A stretch of 24,481 nt of DNA, taken from positions 1-24,481 of the forward strand of contig DATILI010000087.1 of assembly GCA_035476635.1 (NCBI GenBank), given 5' to 3'. The notes below the pieces were generated by a model, which did no database searches, was not told the origin of the DNA, and was given only the letters and a program-made list of their open reading frames with translations. Made by a program: the position numbers and the translations under genes. This stretch comes from DATILI01 sp035476635 (lineage in GTDB: Bacteria; Pseudomonadota; Gammaproteobacteria; Burkholderiales; Burkholderiaceae_C). Below, in pieces: positions 6,861-14,959 of this stretch (the first letter of the stretch is position 1; each line of letters opens with the position of its first letter).

Positions 6861-8222
6861 ATGTTCCGTGCCATCGCAGCAGATCCAAGCGCCGCCATGA
6901 GCGGCTCCCTGGCCACGCGCAGTTTGCGCAGCGTGTGGCATCCCTGCACGCAGATGAAGCGGCACGAAGCACAGCCGCCGATTGCCATCGCGCGCGCAAG
7001 CGGGCCCTGGCTGCACGACGTGGACGGCAAGCGCTACCTCGATGCCATCAGCTCCTGGTGGGTCAACCTGTTCGGCCACGGTCACCCGCACATCAAGGCC
7101 GCGCTGGCCGACCAGCTGGAGCGGCTCGACCATGTGATGCTGGCCGGCTTCACCCATCAACCAGTGGTCGAGCTGTCGGAACGGCTGGGCGCATTGACCG
7201 GCCTGGGGCATGCCTTCTATGGCAGCGACGGCGCATCGGCCACCGAGATCGCGCTCAAGATGAGCGCGCACTACTGGCGCAACAGCGGCCGGCCTGCCAA
7301 ATGCCGCTTCATCGGCCTGGCCGGCGGCTATCACGGCGAAACCGTGGGCGCCCTGGCCGTGACCGACATCGCGATTTTTCGCGAAGCCTACGCGCCGCTG
7401 GTGCGCCTGGGCGCCACGGTGCCCAGCCCCGATGCACGCGGCGCCAAGGCCGGAGAAAGTGCGGCCGATGTGGCGCGGCGCAGTGCCGCGGCACTGCAAG
7501 CCTGGCTGGCTGAGCACCACGAAGAAACCGCGGCGCTGATCGTCGAGCCGCTGGTACAGTGCGCCGCCGGCATGGCCCTGCACGACGCCGAGTACCTGCG
7601 TCTGGCGCGCGCGCTGTGCGACCGCTACGCCGTACACCTGGTGGTCGACGAAATCGCCACCGGCTTCGGCCGCACCGGCACCATGTTCGCGCACCAGCAG
7701 GCCGGCATCCGGCCCGACTTCGTCTGCCTGTCCAAGGGCTTGACCGGCGGCACTTTGCCGCTGTCCGCCGTGCTCACGACCGACATGGTGTACGAAGCCT
7801 TCTACGACGACGAGGTCGCGCGTGGCTTTTTGCACTCGCATTCGTACACCGGCAATCCGCTGGCCTGCCGCGCGGCGCTGGCGACGCTGGAGATTTTCGA
7901 AGAGCAGGAAGTACTGGCACGCAACACGGCGCTGGCACGCACGCTGAGTGAAGCGTTCGCGCCACTCTGTGCGCACCCGCGTGTGCGCCATGCGCGGCAG
8001 CTCGGCATGCTATGGGCCTGGGATGTGGAGACCACCCTGCCTGACTTCGCGCACCGCTATCACCAGCAGGCGATGGCGCGCGGACTGCTGCTGCGACCGA
8101 TCGGACGCACGCTCTACGCCATGCCGCCCTATGTACTGGACGCCGAAGCTGTGCAATGCCTGGCCCAGGGTGCGCTGGCCGCGCTCGAGGCGACGCTGGC
8201 GGAAGAAGAACGGCTGCCATGA
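6861..8222 (+). CDS. bioA: Adenosylmethionine-8-amino-7-oxononanoate aminotransferase
   Basis: A 453-aa fold-type I PLP aminotransferase that converts KAPA to 7,8-diaminopelargonate with S-adenosylmethionine as amino donor, in biotin synthesis. The N-terminal VWHPCTQMKRH and WLHDVDGKRYLDAISSWWVN motifs are specific for BioA rather than for general omega-aminotransferases. The cofactor site is visible as D263 (VVDEIATGFGRTG) and the Schiff-base Lys K292 (CLSKGLTGGTLPLSAV). GAGGAG at 6851-6856 supports the 6861 start; an internal ATG at 6897 is a less likely alternative. It is the first gene of the biotin/pantothenate operon, and its stop overlaps bioD by 4 bp (ATGA). Confidence 0.96.
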   Translation: MFRAIAADPSAAMSGSLATRSLRSVWHPCTQMKRHEAQPPIAIARASGPWLHDVDGKRYLDAISSWWVNLFGHGHPHIKAALADQLERLDHVMLAGFTHQPVVELSERLGALTGLGHAFYGSDGASATEIALKMSAHYWRNSGRPAKCRFIGLAGGYHGETVGALAVTDIAIFREAYAPLVRLGATVPSPDARGAKAGESAADVARRSAAALQAWLAEHHEETAALIVEPLVQCAAGMALHDAEYLRLARALCDRYAVHLVVDEIATGFGRTGTMFAHQQAGIRPDFVCLSKGLTGGTLPLSAVLTTDMVYEAFYDDEVARGFLHSHSYTGNPLACRAALATLEIFEEQEVLARNTALARTLSEAFAPLCAHPRVRHARQLGMLWAWDVETTLPDFAHRYHQQAMARGLLLRPIGRTLYAMPPYVLDAEAVQCLAQGALAALEATLAEEERLP

Positions 8223-8884
8223 GCTCCTATTTCGTTACCGGCACCGACACCGGCGTCGGCAAGACCTTGGTGTCGGCCGCGTTGCTGCACGCGCTGGCCA
8301 GGCGCTACCCGCGCGTGGCAGGCATGAAGCCGGTCGCAGCCGGCGTGGTGCGCCATGGCGACGGTTGGGCCAGCGAAGACGTGCTGGCGCTGCGTGCGGC
8401 CTCCAACTGCGCGGTGCCGCCCGAGCTGGACAACCCCGTCCTGTTGTCCGACCCCTTGTCGCCGCACATTGCAGCCGAACGGGCCGGCATGCACATCACC
8501 ATCGATCACCTGGCGGCCTGCTGGCGCGAGCTGGCGCGCCGCGTCGACGCCGTCGTGGTGGAAGGCGCGGGTGGTTTTCATGTACCGCTGTCGGACCGTG
8601 CGACCGGCGCCGACCTTGCGCAGGCCCTGGGTCTGCCCGTGGTGCTGGTGGTCGGCTTGCGCCTGGGTTGCCTGAACCACGCGTTACTCACCGCCGAGGC
8701 GATCCGCGCGCGTGGCCTCACGCTGGCCGGCTGGGTCGCCAACCGCATCGACCCCACGATGCAGGCGCAGGAAGACAACATTGCTTTCCTGCAGCGCCAG
8801 CTCGGCGCACCCCTGCTGGCCGATATCGCCCACCAGGATGCGCCCGACCCTTCGCGCATTGCCATCCAGCTGCCTTGCGCATGA
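8219..8884 (+). CDS. bioD: ATP-dependent dethiobiotin synthetase
   Basis: A 221-aa enzyme that closes the ureido ring of dethiobiotin from diaminopelargonate, CO2 and ATP. The P-loop GTDTGVGKT is at residues 8-16. The GMKPVAAG motif follows at about 35, and VVEGAGGFHVPLSD near 115 is the family's second signature. The length is normal for BioD. Both ends overlap their neighbours by an ATGA (bioA upstream, bioF downstream), so bioA-bioD-bioF translation is coupled. Confidence 0.96.
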   Translation: MSSYFVTGTDTGVGKTLVSAALLHALARRYPRVAGMKPVAAGVVRHGDGWASEDVLALRAASNCAVPPELDNPVLLSDPLSPHIAAERAGMHITIDHLAACWRELARRVDAVVVEGAGGFHVPLSDRATGADLAQALGLPVVLVVGLRLGCLNHALLTAEAIRARGLTLAGWVANRIDPTMQAQEDNIAFLQRQLGAPLLADIAHQDAPDPSRIAIQLPCA

Positions 8885-10140
8885 ACGACATCAACAGCAT
8901 GAATCCTGCCCCTTCCTGGATCGACGAATTTCCCGCGCGCATTGCTGCATTGGATGCAGCCCATTTGCGCCGCTTGCGCCGCGTGGTGGTGCCCGACGGC
9001 GGCGCCCGCCTGCGGGTCGACGGCGAATCGATGCTGGCTTTTTGCAGCAACGACTACCTGGGCCTGGCCGGCCAGCCGCAGCTCATCGAAGCCGCCTGTG
9101 CCGGCGCGCGTGCCTTCGGCGTGGGCGCGGGCGCATCGCCCCTGGTCAGCGGCCACAGCGCGGCCAACGCGGCGCTCGAGCACGAGCTCGCGGCCTTCAC
9201 CCAGTTGCCGCGCGCCTTGTATTTCTACGCCGGCTATACGACCAACATCGGCATCGTGCCGGCCCTGGTCGGCGAAGGCGACGCCCTGTTCTCCGACGCA
9301 CTGAACCATGCCTGCCTGATCGACGGCGCGCGCCTGTCGCGGGCGCGGATCCACCGGTATCCGCATGCCGACCTAAGTGCACTGGAAACCGCGCTGGCGC
9401 TAAGCCAGGCGCGCCGCAAACTCGTCATCAGCGACGCCGTGTTCAGCATGGACGGCGACATCGCCGACATTCCCGCGCTGCTGGCGCTGTGCGAACGCCA
9501 CGACGCGCTGCTGCTGCTGGACGATGCCCATGGCTTCGGCGTGCTGGGGCCGCAGGGCCGCGGCTGCCTTGCAGAAGCCGGCCTCGCCGGTTCCACCGCC
9601 TCGCGCCGCGTGCTCTACATGGCCACGCTGGGCAAGGCCGCCGGTGTCGCCGGCGCATTTGTCGCCGGCGACGCTGCGCTCATCGAATGGCTGCTGCAGA
9701 AGACCCGCAGCTACACCTTTGCCACGGCCGCGCCGCCGATGCTGGCCAGCGCCCTGCGCGCAAGCCTGAAGCTGATCGAAACCGAGGGCTGGCGCCGCGA
9801 CCACCTGAACCGCCTGATCGCTCGGCTGCGCAATGGCCTGCAACCTGTCTTGCGCGGCACGCCGTGGCAGCTTGGCGACTCGCGCACCGCCGTGCAGGCG
9901 CTGGTGATCGGCCCCAACGACGAAGCGCTTGCCGTGATGGAAGGCCTGCGCCAACGCGGCCTGTGGGTGCCGGCGATCCGCCCTCCCACCGTTGCCGAAG
10001 GCACGGCGCGGCTGCGCATTGCGCTGTCGGCCGCACACAGCGAAGCCGACATCGACCGCTTGATTCAGGTGCTTGCCGAATTGGCCACGAACCGCCACAC
10101 GATCACACCGCCGCATCCCCTCGAACCCGTTGCCGCCTGA
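8881..10140 (+). CDS. bioF: 8-amino-7-oxononanoate synthase
   Basis: A 419-aa PLP enzyme of the alpha-oxoamine synthase family that joins pimeloyl-thioester and L-alanine to make KAPA. The visible signatures are FCSNDYLGLA (54-63), GVGAGASPLVSGH, the PLP-contacting LLLDDAHGFGVLG (D214-H217) and the Schiff-base Lys K252 in ATLGKAAGVAG. The start at 8881 overlaps the bioD stop; MNPAPSW at 8899 is an alternative. At 419 aa it is somewhat longer than E. coli BioF (about 384), the difference being mostly at the two termini. No bioC or bioH lies in the window, so the pimeloyl source is encoded elsewhere. Confidence 0.95.
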   Translation: MNDINSMNPAPSWIDEFPARIAALDAAHLRRLRRVVVPDGGARLRVDGESMLAFCSNDYLGLAGQPQLIEAACAGARAFGVGAGASPLVSGHSAANAALEHELAAFTQLPRALYFYAGYTTNIGIVPALVGEGDALFSDALNHACLIDGARLSRARIHRYPHADLSALETALALSQARRKLVISDAVFSMDGDIADIPALLALCERHDALLLLDDAHGFGVLGPQGRGCLAEAGLAGSTASRRVLYMATLGKAAGVAGAFVAGDAALIEWLLQKTRSYTFATAAPPMLASALRASLKLIETEGWRRDHLNRLIARLRNGLQPVLRGTPWQLGDSRTAVQALVIGPNDEALAVMEGLRQRGLWVPAIRPPTVAEGTARLRIALSAAHSEADIDRLIQVLAELATNRHTITPPHPLEPVAA

Positions 10141-10172
10141 GCGCGGCCTTTGCCTTAAAAAAGGAGACATCC

Positions 10173-11207
10173 ATGTCCGCTGTCGTTGAACAACCCGTCA
10201 CCCTGCATCGCCCGCCACGCCGCGAAGCCTCGCCCATTGCCGAACAGCGCTGGAGCGTGGGCGATGTGGAGGCCCTCTTCGCATTGCCGTTTTCCGAGCT
10301 GCTGCACCGCGCGCAAACCGTGCACCGCGAACACTTCGACCCGACCCTGGTCGAGTTCGCCACGCTGCTGTCGGTCAAGACCGGCGGCTGCCCCGAGGAC
10401 TGCGGCTACTGTCCGCAGTCGGCCAAGTTCGACACCGGCGTTGAGGCTTCCAAATTGATGGAGCCGGCCGAGGTGCTGCAGGCCGCGCAGCGCGCCAGGG
10501 AGGCGGGCGCCACGCGCTTTTGCATGGGCGCGGCCTGGCGCGCTCCGAAAGACCGCGACATCGAGAAAGTGGCCGAGCTGGTTGCAACCGTGAAGGCGCT
10601 GGGCCTGGAGACCTGCGCGACCTTGGGCATGCTTGAAGACGGCCATGCCGAGACGCTGCGCGACGCGGGCCTGGACTACTACAACCACAACCTGGACAGC
10701 GCGCCCGACTTCTACGGCGACATCATCAGCACGCGCGACTACCAGGACCGGCTCGACACCCTGGGCCGCGTGCGCAGCGCTGGGGTGAAAGTCTGCTGTG
10801 GCGGCATCGTCGGCATGGGCGAATCACGCACCCAGCGTGCCGGCCTGATCGCGCAACTGGCCAACCTCGCGCCCTACCCCGAGTCGGTGCCGATCAACCA
10901 CCTGGTGCGCGTGCAAGGTACGCCGCTGGCCGACCAGGCGCCACTCGATCCGTTCGAATTCGTGCGCACGGTCGCGGTCGCCCGCATCACCATGCCGCTG
11001 GCGCGCGTGCGCCTGTCAGCCGGCCGCCAGCAGATGGGCGATGCCGTGCAGGCCCTGTGCTTCCTGGCCGGCGCCAACTCGATCTTCTACGGCGACAAGC
11101 TGCTGACCACCGGCAACCCCGACACCCAGGCCGACCTGGACCTGTTGCAGCGGTTGGGCTTGAAGCAGGGGCAGCCCATGCCCCTGAATCGGGCCGACGC
11201 GCAATGA
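10173..11207 (+). CDS. bioB: Biotin synthase (radical SAM)
   Basis: A 344-aa radical SAM enzyme that inserts sulfur into dethiobiotin. The [4Fe-4S] motif CxxxCxxC is C73, C77 and C80 (GGCPEDCGYCPQS). The [2Fe-2S] ligand segments TRFCMGAAW, ETCATLG and KVCCGGIVGMGE and the Arg of RLSAGR are also present. It starts 32 bp after bioF, with AAGGAGACA as the ribosome site. It is the only gene of the bio set not translationally coupled to its predecessor, but its stop overlaps the panB start (ATGA). Confidence 0.97.
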   Translation: MSAVVEQPVTLHRPPRREASPIAEQRWSVGDVEALFALPFSELLHRAQTVHREHFDPTLVEFATLLSVKTGGCPEDCGYCPQSAKFDTGVEASKLMEPAEVLQAAQRAREAGATRFCMGAAWRAPKDRDIEKVAELVATVKALGLETCATLGMLEDGHAETLRDAGLDYYNHNLDSAPDFYGDIISTRDYQDRLDTLGRVRSAGVKVCCGGIVGMGESRTQRAGLIAQLANLAPYPESVPINHLVRVQGTPLADQAPLDPFEFVRTVAVARITMPLARVRLSAGRQQMGDAVQALCFLAGANSIFYGDKLLTTGNPDTQADLDLLQRLGLKQGQPMPLNRADAQ

Positions 11208-12022
11208 CAGCGGCTGCGGCAACGCGCAAACCGCTGACCCTGCACCGCCTGCGCGAGATGCACGCGGCCGGCGAGAAGATCGCCATGCTGACCTGCTACG
11301 ACGCCACGTTCGCGCAACTGCTCGACGCTGCGGGTGTGGACTGCCTGCTGGTCGGCGATTCGCTGGGCATGGTGCTGCAGGGCCAGGCCAGCACGGTGCC
11401 GGTCACGCTGCAGGAGATGGCCTACCACACGCGCTGCGTGGCGCGTGGCAACCAGAGCGCCTGGGTCGTCGGCGACCTGCCGTTTGGCAGCTACCAGGAG
11501 AGCCCGGAGCAGGCGCTGCGCAGTGCCGCGGCATTGATGCAGGCCGGCGCGCACATGGTCAAGCTCGAAGGCGGCGGCTGGACCACCGAGACCGTGCGCT
11601 TTCTGGTGGAGCGCGGCATCCCGGTCTGCGCGCACCTGGGGCTGACCCCGCAATCGGTGCATGCGCTCGGAGGCTATCGCATCCAGGGGCGCAGCGAAGA
11701 CAGCGCCGCGCAACTCCTGCAACAGGCTCACGCGCTGGCCGAGGCGGGTGCCGCCATGCTGGTACTGGAGCTGATTCCGTCAGTGCTTGCCAAGAAGGTC
11801 GCCGCGGCGTTGCCGATTCCGGTGATCGGCATTGGCGCCGGCAAGGACTGCAGCGGCCAGGTGCTGGTTCTGCACGACATGCTCCATGTCACGTCAGCCA
11901 AGCTGCCGCGCTTTGTACGCAATTTCATGGACGGCAGCGCCAATGTTCAGGACGCGGTGCGTCGTTATGTGGACGCCGTGAAGAACCAGAGCTTCCCCGA
12001 TCCCGAATTGCATACCTATTAG
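11204..12022 (+). CDS. panB: 3-methyl-2-oxobutanoate hydroxymethyltransferase
   Basis: A 272-aa TIM-barrel enzyme that makes ketopantoate from alpha-ketoisovalerate and methylene-tetrahydrofolate, the first committed step to pantothenate and CoA. Metal and substrate residues are visible: D52 (LLVGDSLGM), D91 (VVGDLPFGSY), E122 (VKLEGGG) and the catalytic E189 (LVLELIP). The GLTPQSVHALGGYRIQGR loop is typical. The start overlaps the bioB stop, tying pantothenate synthesis to the biotin transcript. Confidence 0.96.
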   Translation: MTAAAATRKPLTLHRLREMHAAGEKIAMLTCYDATFAQLLDAAGVDCLLVGDSLGMVLQGQASTVPVTLQEMAYHTRCVARGNQSAWVVGDLPFGSYQESPEQALRSAAALMQAGAHMVKLEGGGWTTETVRFLVERGIPVCAHLGLTPQSVHALGGYRIQGRSEDSAAQLLQQAHALAEAGAAMLVLELIPSVLAKKVAAALPIPVIGIGAGKDCSGQVLVLHDMLHVTSAKLPRFVRNFMDGSANVQDAVRRYVDAVKNQSFPDPELHTY

Positions 12023-12041
12023 TCCGTTGGAAAGCCCCATC

Positions 12042-12866
12042 ATGTACATCGCCCGCACCCTCAACGACCTGCGCCAGTTTCTGGGCAGCTACCGCAAGCC
12101 GGCATTCGTGCCCACCATGGGCAACCTGCACGACGGCCACCTGTCCCTGGTACGCAAGGCCGGGCAACTGGGCGACGTGACGGTGGCCAGCATCTTCGTC
12201 AACCGCCTGCAGTTCCTGCCGCATGAGGATTTCGACACCTACCCGCGGACCTGGACCTCGGATTGCGGCAAGCTCGAGGCGGCCGGCTGCAACGTCCTGT
12301 TCGCGCCCGACGAAGGCGAGTTGTACCCCGTACCGCAAACCTACAAAGTGCATCCGCCGGCCGAACTGGCCGACCTCCTCGAAGGGCATTTCCGCCCCGG
12401 CTTCTTTGTCGGCGTCAGCACCGTGGTGATGAAGCTGTTCACATGCGTGCAGCCGCGCGTGGCCGTGTTCGGCAAGAAGGATTACCAGCAGCTCATGATC
12501 ATCCGCGGCATGGTGCAGCAGTTTGCCCTGCCGATCGAGATCGTGGCCGGCGAAACGCAGCGCGCCGAGGACGGACTGGCGCTGTCGTCAAGAAACGGCT
12601 ACCTGTCGCACGCCGAGCGCGCCGAGGCCGTGCAGCTTTCGCTGGCGCTCAAGACCATGGCTGCTGCGCTCAAGTCCGGCGGCAGGGACATCGCGGCCAT
12701 CGAAGCCGAGGCCATGGCCACGCTGGGCCAACGCGGCTGGAAGCCCGACTACATGGTGGTGCGCCAGCGCGCGAACCTGCAAGCGCCCGCTGGCGATGCG
12801 CCGCTGGTGGTGCTGGGCGCGGCCCGGCTCGGCGACACGCGCTTGATCGACAACCTGGAAGTCTAG
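12042..12866 (+). CDS. panC: Pantothenate synthetase (pantoate-beta-alanine ligase)
   Basis: A 274-aa enzyme that condenses pantoate and beta-alanine with ATP. The nucleotidyltransferase motifs are present: FVPTMGNLHDGHLSLV (HxGH near residues 30-33), VFGKKDYQQL, and SSRNGYLS as the KMSKS-like loop. The start is the ATG at 12042. An in-frame TTG at 12027 would add five residues, but 12042 gives the usual N-terminus MYIARTLNDL. The ribosome site (GGAAAG) is weak. It is last in the bioADFB-panBC operon, 19 bp after panB. panD and panE are not in the window. Confidence 0.95.
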   Translation: MYIARTLNDLRQFLGSYRKPAFVPTMGNLHDGHLSLVRKAGQLGDVTVASIFVNRLQFLPHEDFDTYPRTWTSDCGKLEAAGCNVLFAPDEGELYPVPQTYKVHPPAELADLLEGHFRPGFFVGVSTVVMKLFTCVQPRVAVFGKKDYQQLMIIRGMVQQFALPIEIVAGETQRAEDGLALSSRNGYLSHAERAEAVQLSLALKTMAAALKSGGRDIAAIEAEAMATLGQRGWKPDYMVVRQRANLQAPAGDAPLVVLGAARLGDTRLIDNLEV

Positions 12867-12908
12867 GCAGCAACCAGATCGCAGGGCCAGCACGGTTGCC
12901 GCTCAAAT

Positions 12909-13024
12909 CTTAACAATGATTAGTTCAGATTGGAGTAATTGGCACTCAGTGCAAACCCTGGTTCTTTGGGAAATTTCCGTTGCACCAACTTATATCTTGA
13001 CACTGTTTAGTTAAGAAATAGAAT
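12909..13024 (+). promoter_or_regulatory. Promoter of the SDR-thiolase operon with two copies of a TetR-type operator
   Basis: CTTAACAATGATTAGTTCAG (12909-12928) and CTTGACACTGTTTAGTTAAG (12996-13015) agree at 16 of 20 positions. Each is an imperfect palindrome of half-site CTTAAC with 8 bp between arms. The second copy contains a perfect -35 hexamer TTGACA (12998-13003), with a -10-like TAGAAT 15 bp later (13019-13024), so a bound repressor would cover the promoter. The copies are 87 bp apart start to start. The TetR encoded at the far end of the operon is the likely ligand-responsive repressor (inference). Confidence 0.6.
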
Positions 13025-13054
13025 TCTCCTCAACGTAGATGCTGGAGACCACCC

Positions 13055-13924
13055 ATGTTCCAAAACAACCTGCTCAAGGGAAAGCGCATCCTGGTGACCG
13101 GGGGTGGTTCCGGCCTGGGCCGGGAGATCAGCGCCCGCTACCTCGAGCTTGGAGCCGATCTGTTCATCTGCGGCCGCCGCAAGCCGGTGCTTGACGAAAC
13201 CGCTGCCGAGTTGATGGCGCAACACGGCGGCAGCGTCAAGACTTTTGCCCTGGACATCCGCAATGCCGACGCCGTGCAGCAGATGGTGGATGCCATCTGG
13301 GCCGACGGTGGCGCGCTCGACGGCCTGGTCAACAATGCCGCCGGCAACTTCGTCAGCCGCACCCAGGATCTGTCGCCACGCGGTTTCGACGCGGTCGCCA
13401 ACATCGTGCTGCACGGCACCTTCTACATGACGCAGGCAGTGGGCAAGCGCTGGATTGCGGACAAGCATCCGGGCAGCGTGGTCTCCATCGTCGTGACCTG
13501 GGTTCGCACCGGCGCGCCATTCGTCGTGCCTTCCGCAATGTCCAAGGCCGGCATCGACGTGATGACGAAATCGCTGGCGGTGGAATGGGGACCGTACGGC
13601 ATCCGGCTCAATGCCATAGCGCCCGGCATCTTCCCGACGGAAGGCGCCAACAAGCGCCTGAGCCCGACCGAGGAATGGAAGGACGGCGTGGTGCGCAACC
13701 CCATGAACCGCGTCGGCCGCATGAGCGAGCTGCAGAACCTGGCGGTGTTCCTGATGGCCGACGGCGTGCAGTGGCTGACCGGCGAAACCATCGCCATCGA
13801 CGGTGCCGGCCACTACCAGAACGGGGCTTCGTTCACCGACCTGGCCGAGCTCAGCGACGCGCAGTGGCAGGCCATGCGCGAAGCCATCCGGCGCAAGGAC
13901 GAGCAGGACAAGTCGAGCCTGTAG
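13055..13924 (+). CDS. SDR oxidoreductase, 2,4-dienoyl-CoA reductase-like, catalytic Tyr replaced by Trp
   Basis: A 289-aa Rossmann-fold protein. NADPH binding is shown by TGGGSGLGRE (residues 15-24), GRRKP (40-44) and LVNNAAGNF (91-99). The stretch FVVPSAMSKAG and the downstream RLNAIAPGIFPTEGA match mitochondrial/peroxisomal-type 2,4-dienoyl-CoA reductases. In that group the catalytic Tyr precedes the Lys by 15 residues, with Ser 4 residues before the Lys. Here S160 and K164 are present but residue 149 is Trp (VVTWVRTG). The codon is TGG (13499-13501), two changes away from a Tyr codon. The protein may be inactive, altered in mechanism, or use another donor. It is first in an operon with CoA-ester enzymes. 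Confidence 0.85.
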   Translation: MFQNNLLKGKRILVTGGGSGLGREISARYLELGADLFICGRRKPVLDETAAELMAQHGGSVKTFALDIRNADAVQQMVDAIWADGGALDGLVNNAAGNFVSRTQDLSPRGFDAVANIVLHGTFYMTQAVGKRWIADKHPGSVVSIVVTWVRTGAPFVVPSAMSKAGIDVMTKSLAVEWGPYGIRLNAIAPGIFPTEGANKRLSPTEEWKDGVVRNPMNRVGRMSELQNLAVFLMADGVQWLTGETIAIDGAGHYQNGASFTDLAELSDAQWQAMREAIRRKDEQDKSSL

Positions 13925-13957
13925 ATCAGCCAGCGCCTTTCTTCCAAGGAGACATCC

Positions 13958-14953
13958 ATGAAAACAACCCGCCGCACCGCCCTCGCCCGGTTGGCTGCAC
14001 TTCCAGCAGGTCTTGGTGCCGTGCTGGCCAGCCCGCAGAGTCGGGCCCAGGCCTTTGCGGACCGACCGATCCGCCTCATCGCGCCCTACGCTGCCGGCGG
14101 CTCGGCGGACACTTTGGCGCGCGCCTTGGCCGAGTTGATGCGAAAAGACCTGGGGCAAACCGTCGTCGTCGAAAACAAGCCCGGCGCCAACACCGCCGTC
14201 GGCGCGCAGTTCGTCGCAGCAGCCCCGCCGGACGGCTACACCTTGCTGCTGTGCACCGGGTCGACCGTGGTGACCAACCCCATGCTCTACCCCAAGCTGG
14301 TCTACAACCCCGAGCGTGACCTGGCGCCGGTGGCGCGCATCGCCGTCAGCCCGCTGGTGGTGGCGGTCAACCCGGCCGTTCCGGCCAACAGCCTGGCCGA
14401 GCTGGTCCGCCTGGCGCGGGCCCAGCCCGGCAAGCTCAACTACGCGTCCACCGGCACCGGCAGCGTCATCCATCTGGCCAGCTTGTTTCTTGAATCGCAA
14501 GCCGGCCTGGACATGGCGCATATCCCGTTCAATGGCAGCACGCCGGCGCTCGCAGCCACACTGGCGGGCGACGTACAGCTGTTCGTCGATGCCATCAGCA
14601 GCTCGCTGCCGCATATCAAGGCCGGCAAGCTGCGCGCCCTCGCGGTGACCACTGCCGAGCGCCTGACCGTGTTGCCTGACCTGCCCACCGTGGCGGAAAG
14701 CGGCTTCGCCGGATTCGACGTCAGCGCCTGGTACGGAATCATGGCCCCGGCCAAAACGCCGCCGGCCGTCATCGCGAGCCTGAACGCCTCCATCGGCAAG
14801 GCCTTGCTGGTCAAGAGTTTTCGCGACCAGTTCGAAGCGCAAGGCCTGGTGGTTCCCGCGCCCACCAGCGCCCCGGCCTACGCAGACTACATCCGCCGGG
14901 AGCGCGACAAGTGGGGGCCTCTCATCAAGGCCAAGAAGATCAGCCTGGACTGA
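13958..14953 (+). CDS. Bug-family (tripartite tricarboxylate transporter) periplasmic binding protein
   Basis: A 331-aa secreted solute-binding protein. The N-terminus MKTTRRTALARLAALPAG with an AQA cleavage site near residue 31 is a Tat-like or Sec signal. The mature part begins with RPIRLIAPYAAGGSADTLARAL and continues with VVVENKPGANTAVGA and PPDGYTLLL, all hallmark Bug/TctC motifs. Bug proteins capture carboxylates or related small acids and are heavily expanded in Burkholderiales, usually as orphans without the TctA/TctB membrane subunits, as here. It has a good AAGGAG ribosome site and lies 33 bp after the SDR gene. It may deliver or sense the acid activated by the downstream ligase; the ligand is unknown. 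Confidence 0.93.
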   Translation: MKTTRRTALARLAALPAGLGAVLASPQSRAQAFADRPIRLIAPYAAGGSADTLARALAELMRKDLGQTVVVENKPGANTAVGAQFVAAAPPDGYTLLLCTGSTVVTNPMLYPKLVYNPERDLAPVARIAVSPLVVAVNPAVPANSLAELVRLARAQPGKLNYASTGTGSVIHLASLFLESQAGLDMAHIPFNGSTPALAATLAGDVQLFVDAISSSLPHIKAGKLRALAVTTAERLTVLPDLPTVAESGFAGFDVSAWYGIMAPAKTPPAVIASLNASIGKALLVKSFRDQFEAQGLVVPAPTSAPAYADYIRRERDKWGPLIKAKKISLD

Positions 14954-14959
14954 GCGGCG

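Noticed and set aside
7948..8880. An in-frame upstream extension of bioF through bioA and bioD
   Set aside because: The extension is out of frame with two certain genes; the ATGA overlap at 8881 marks the true start.
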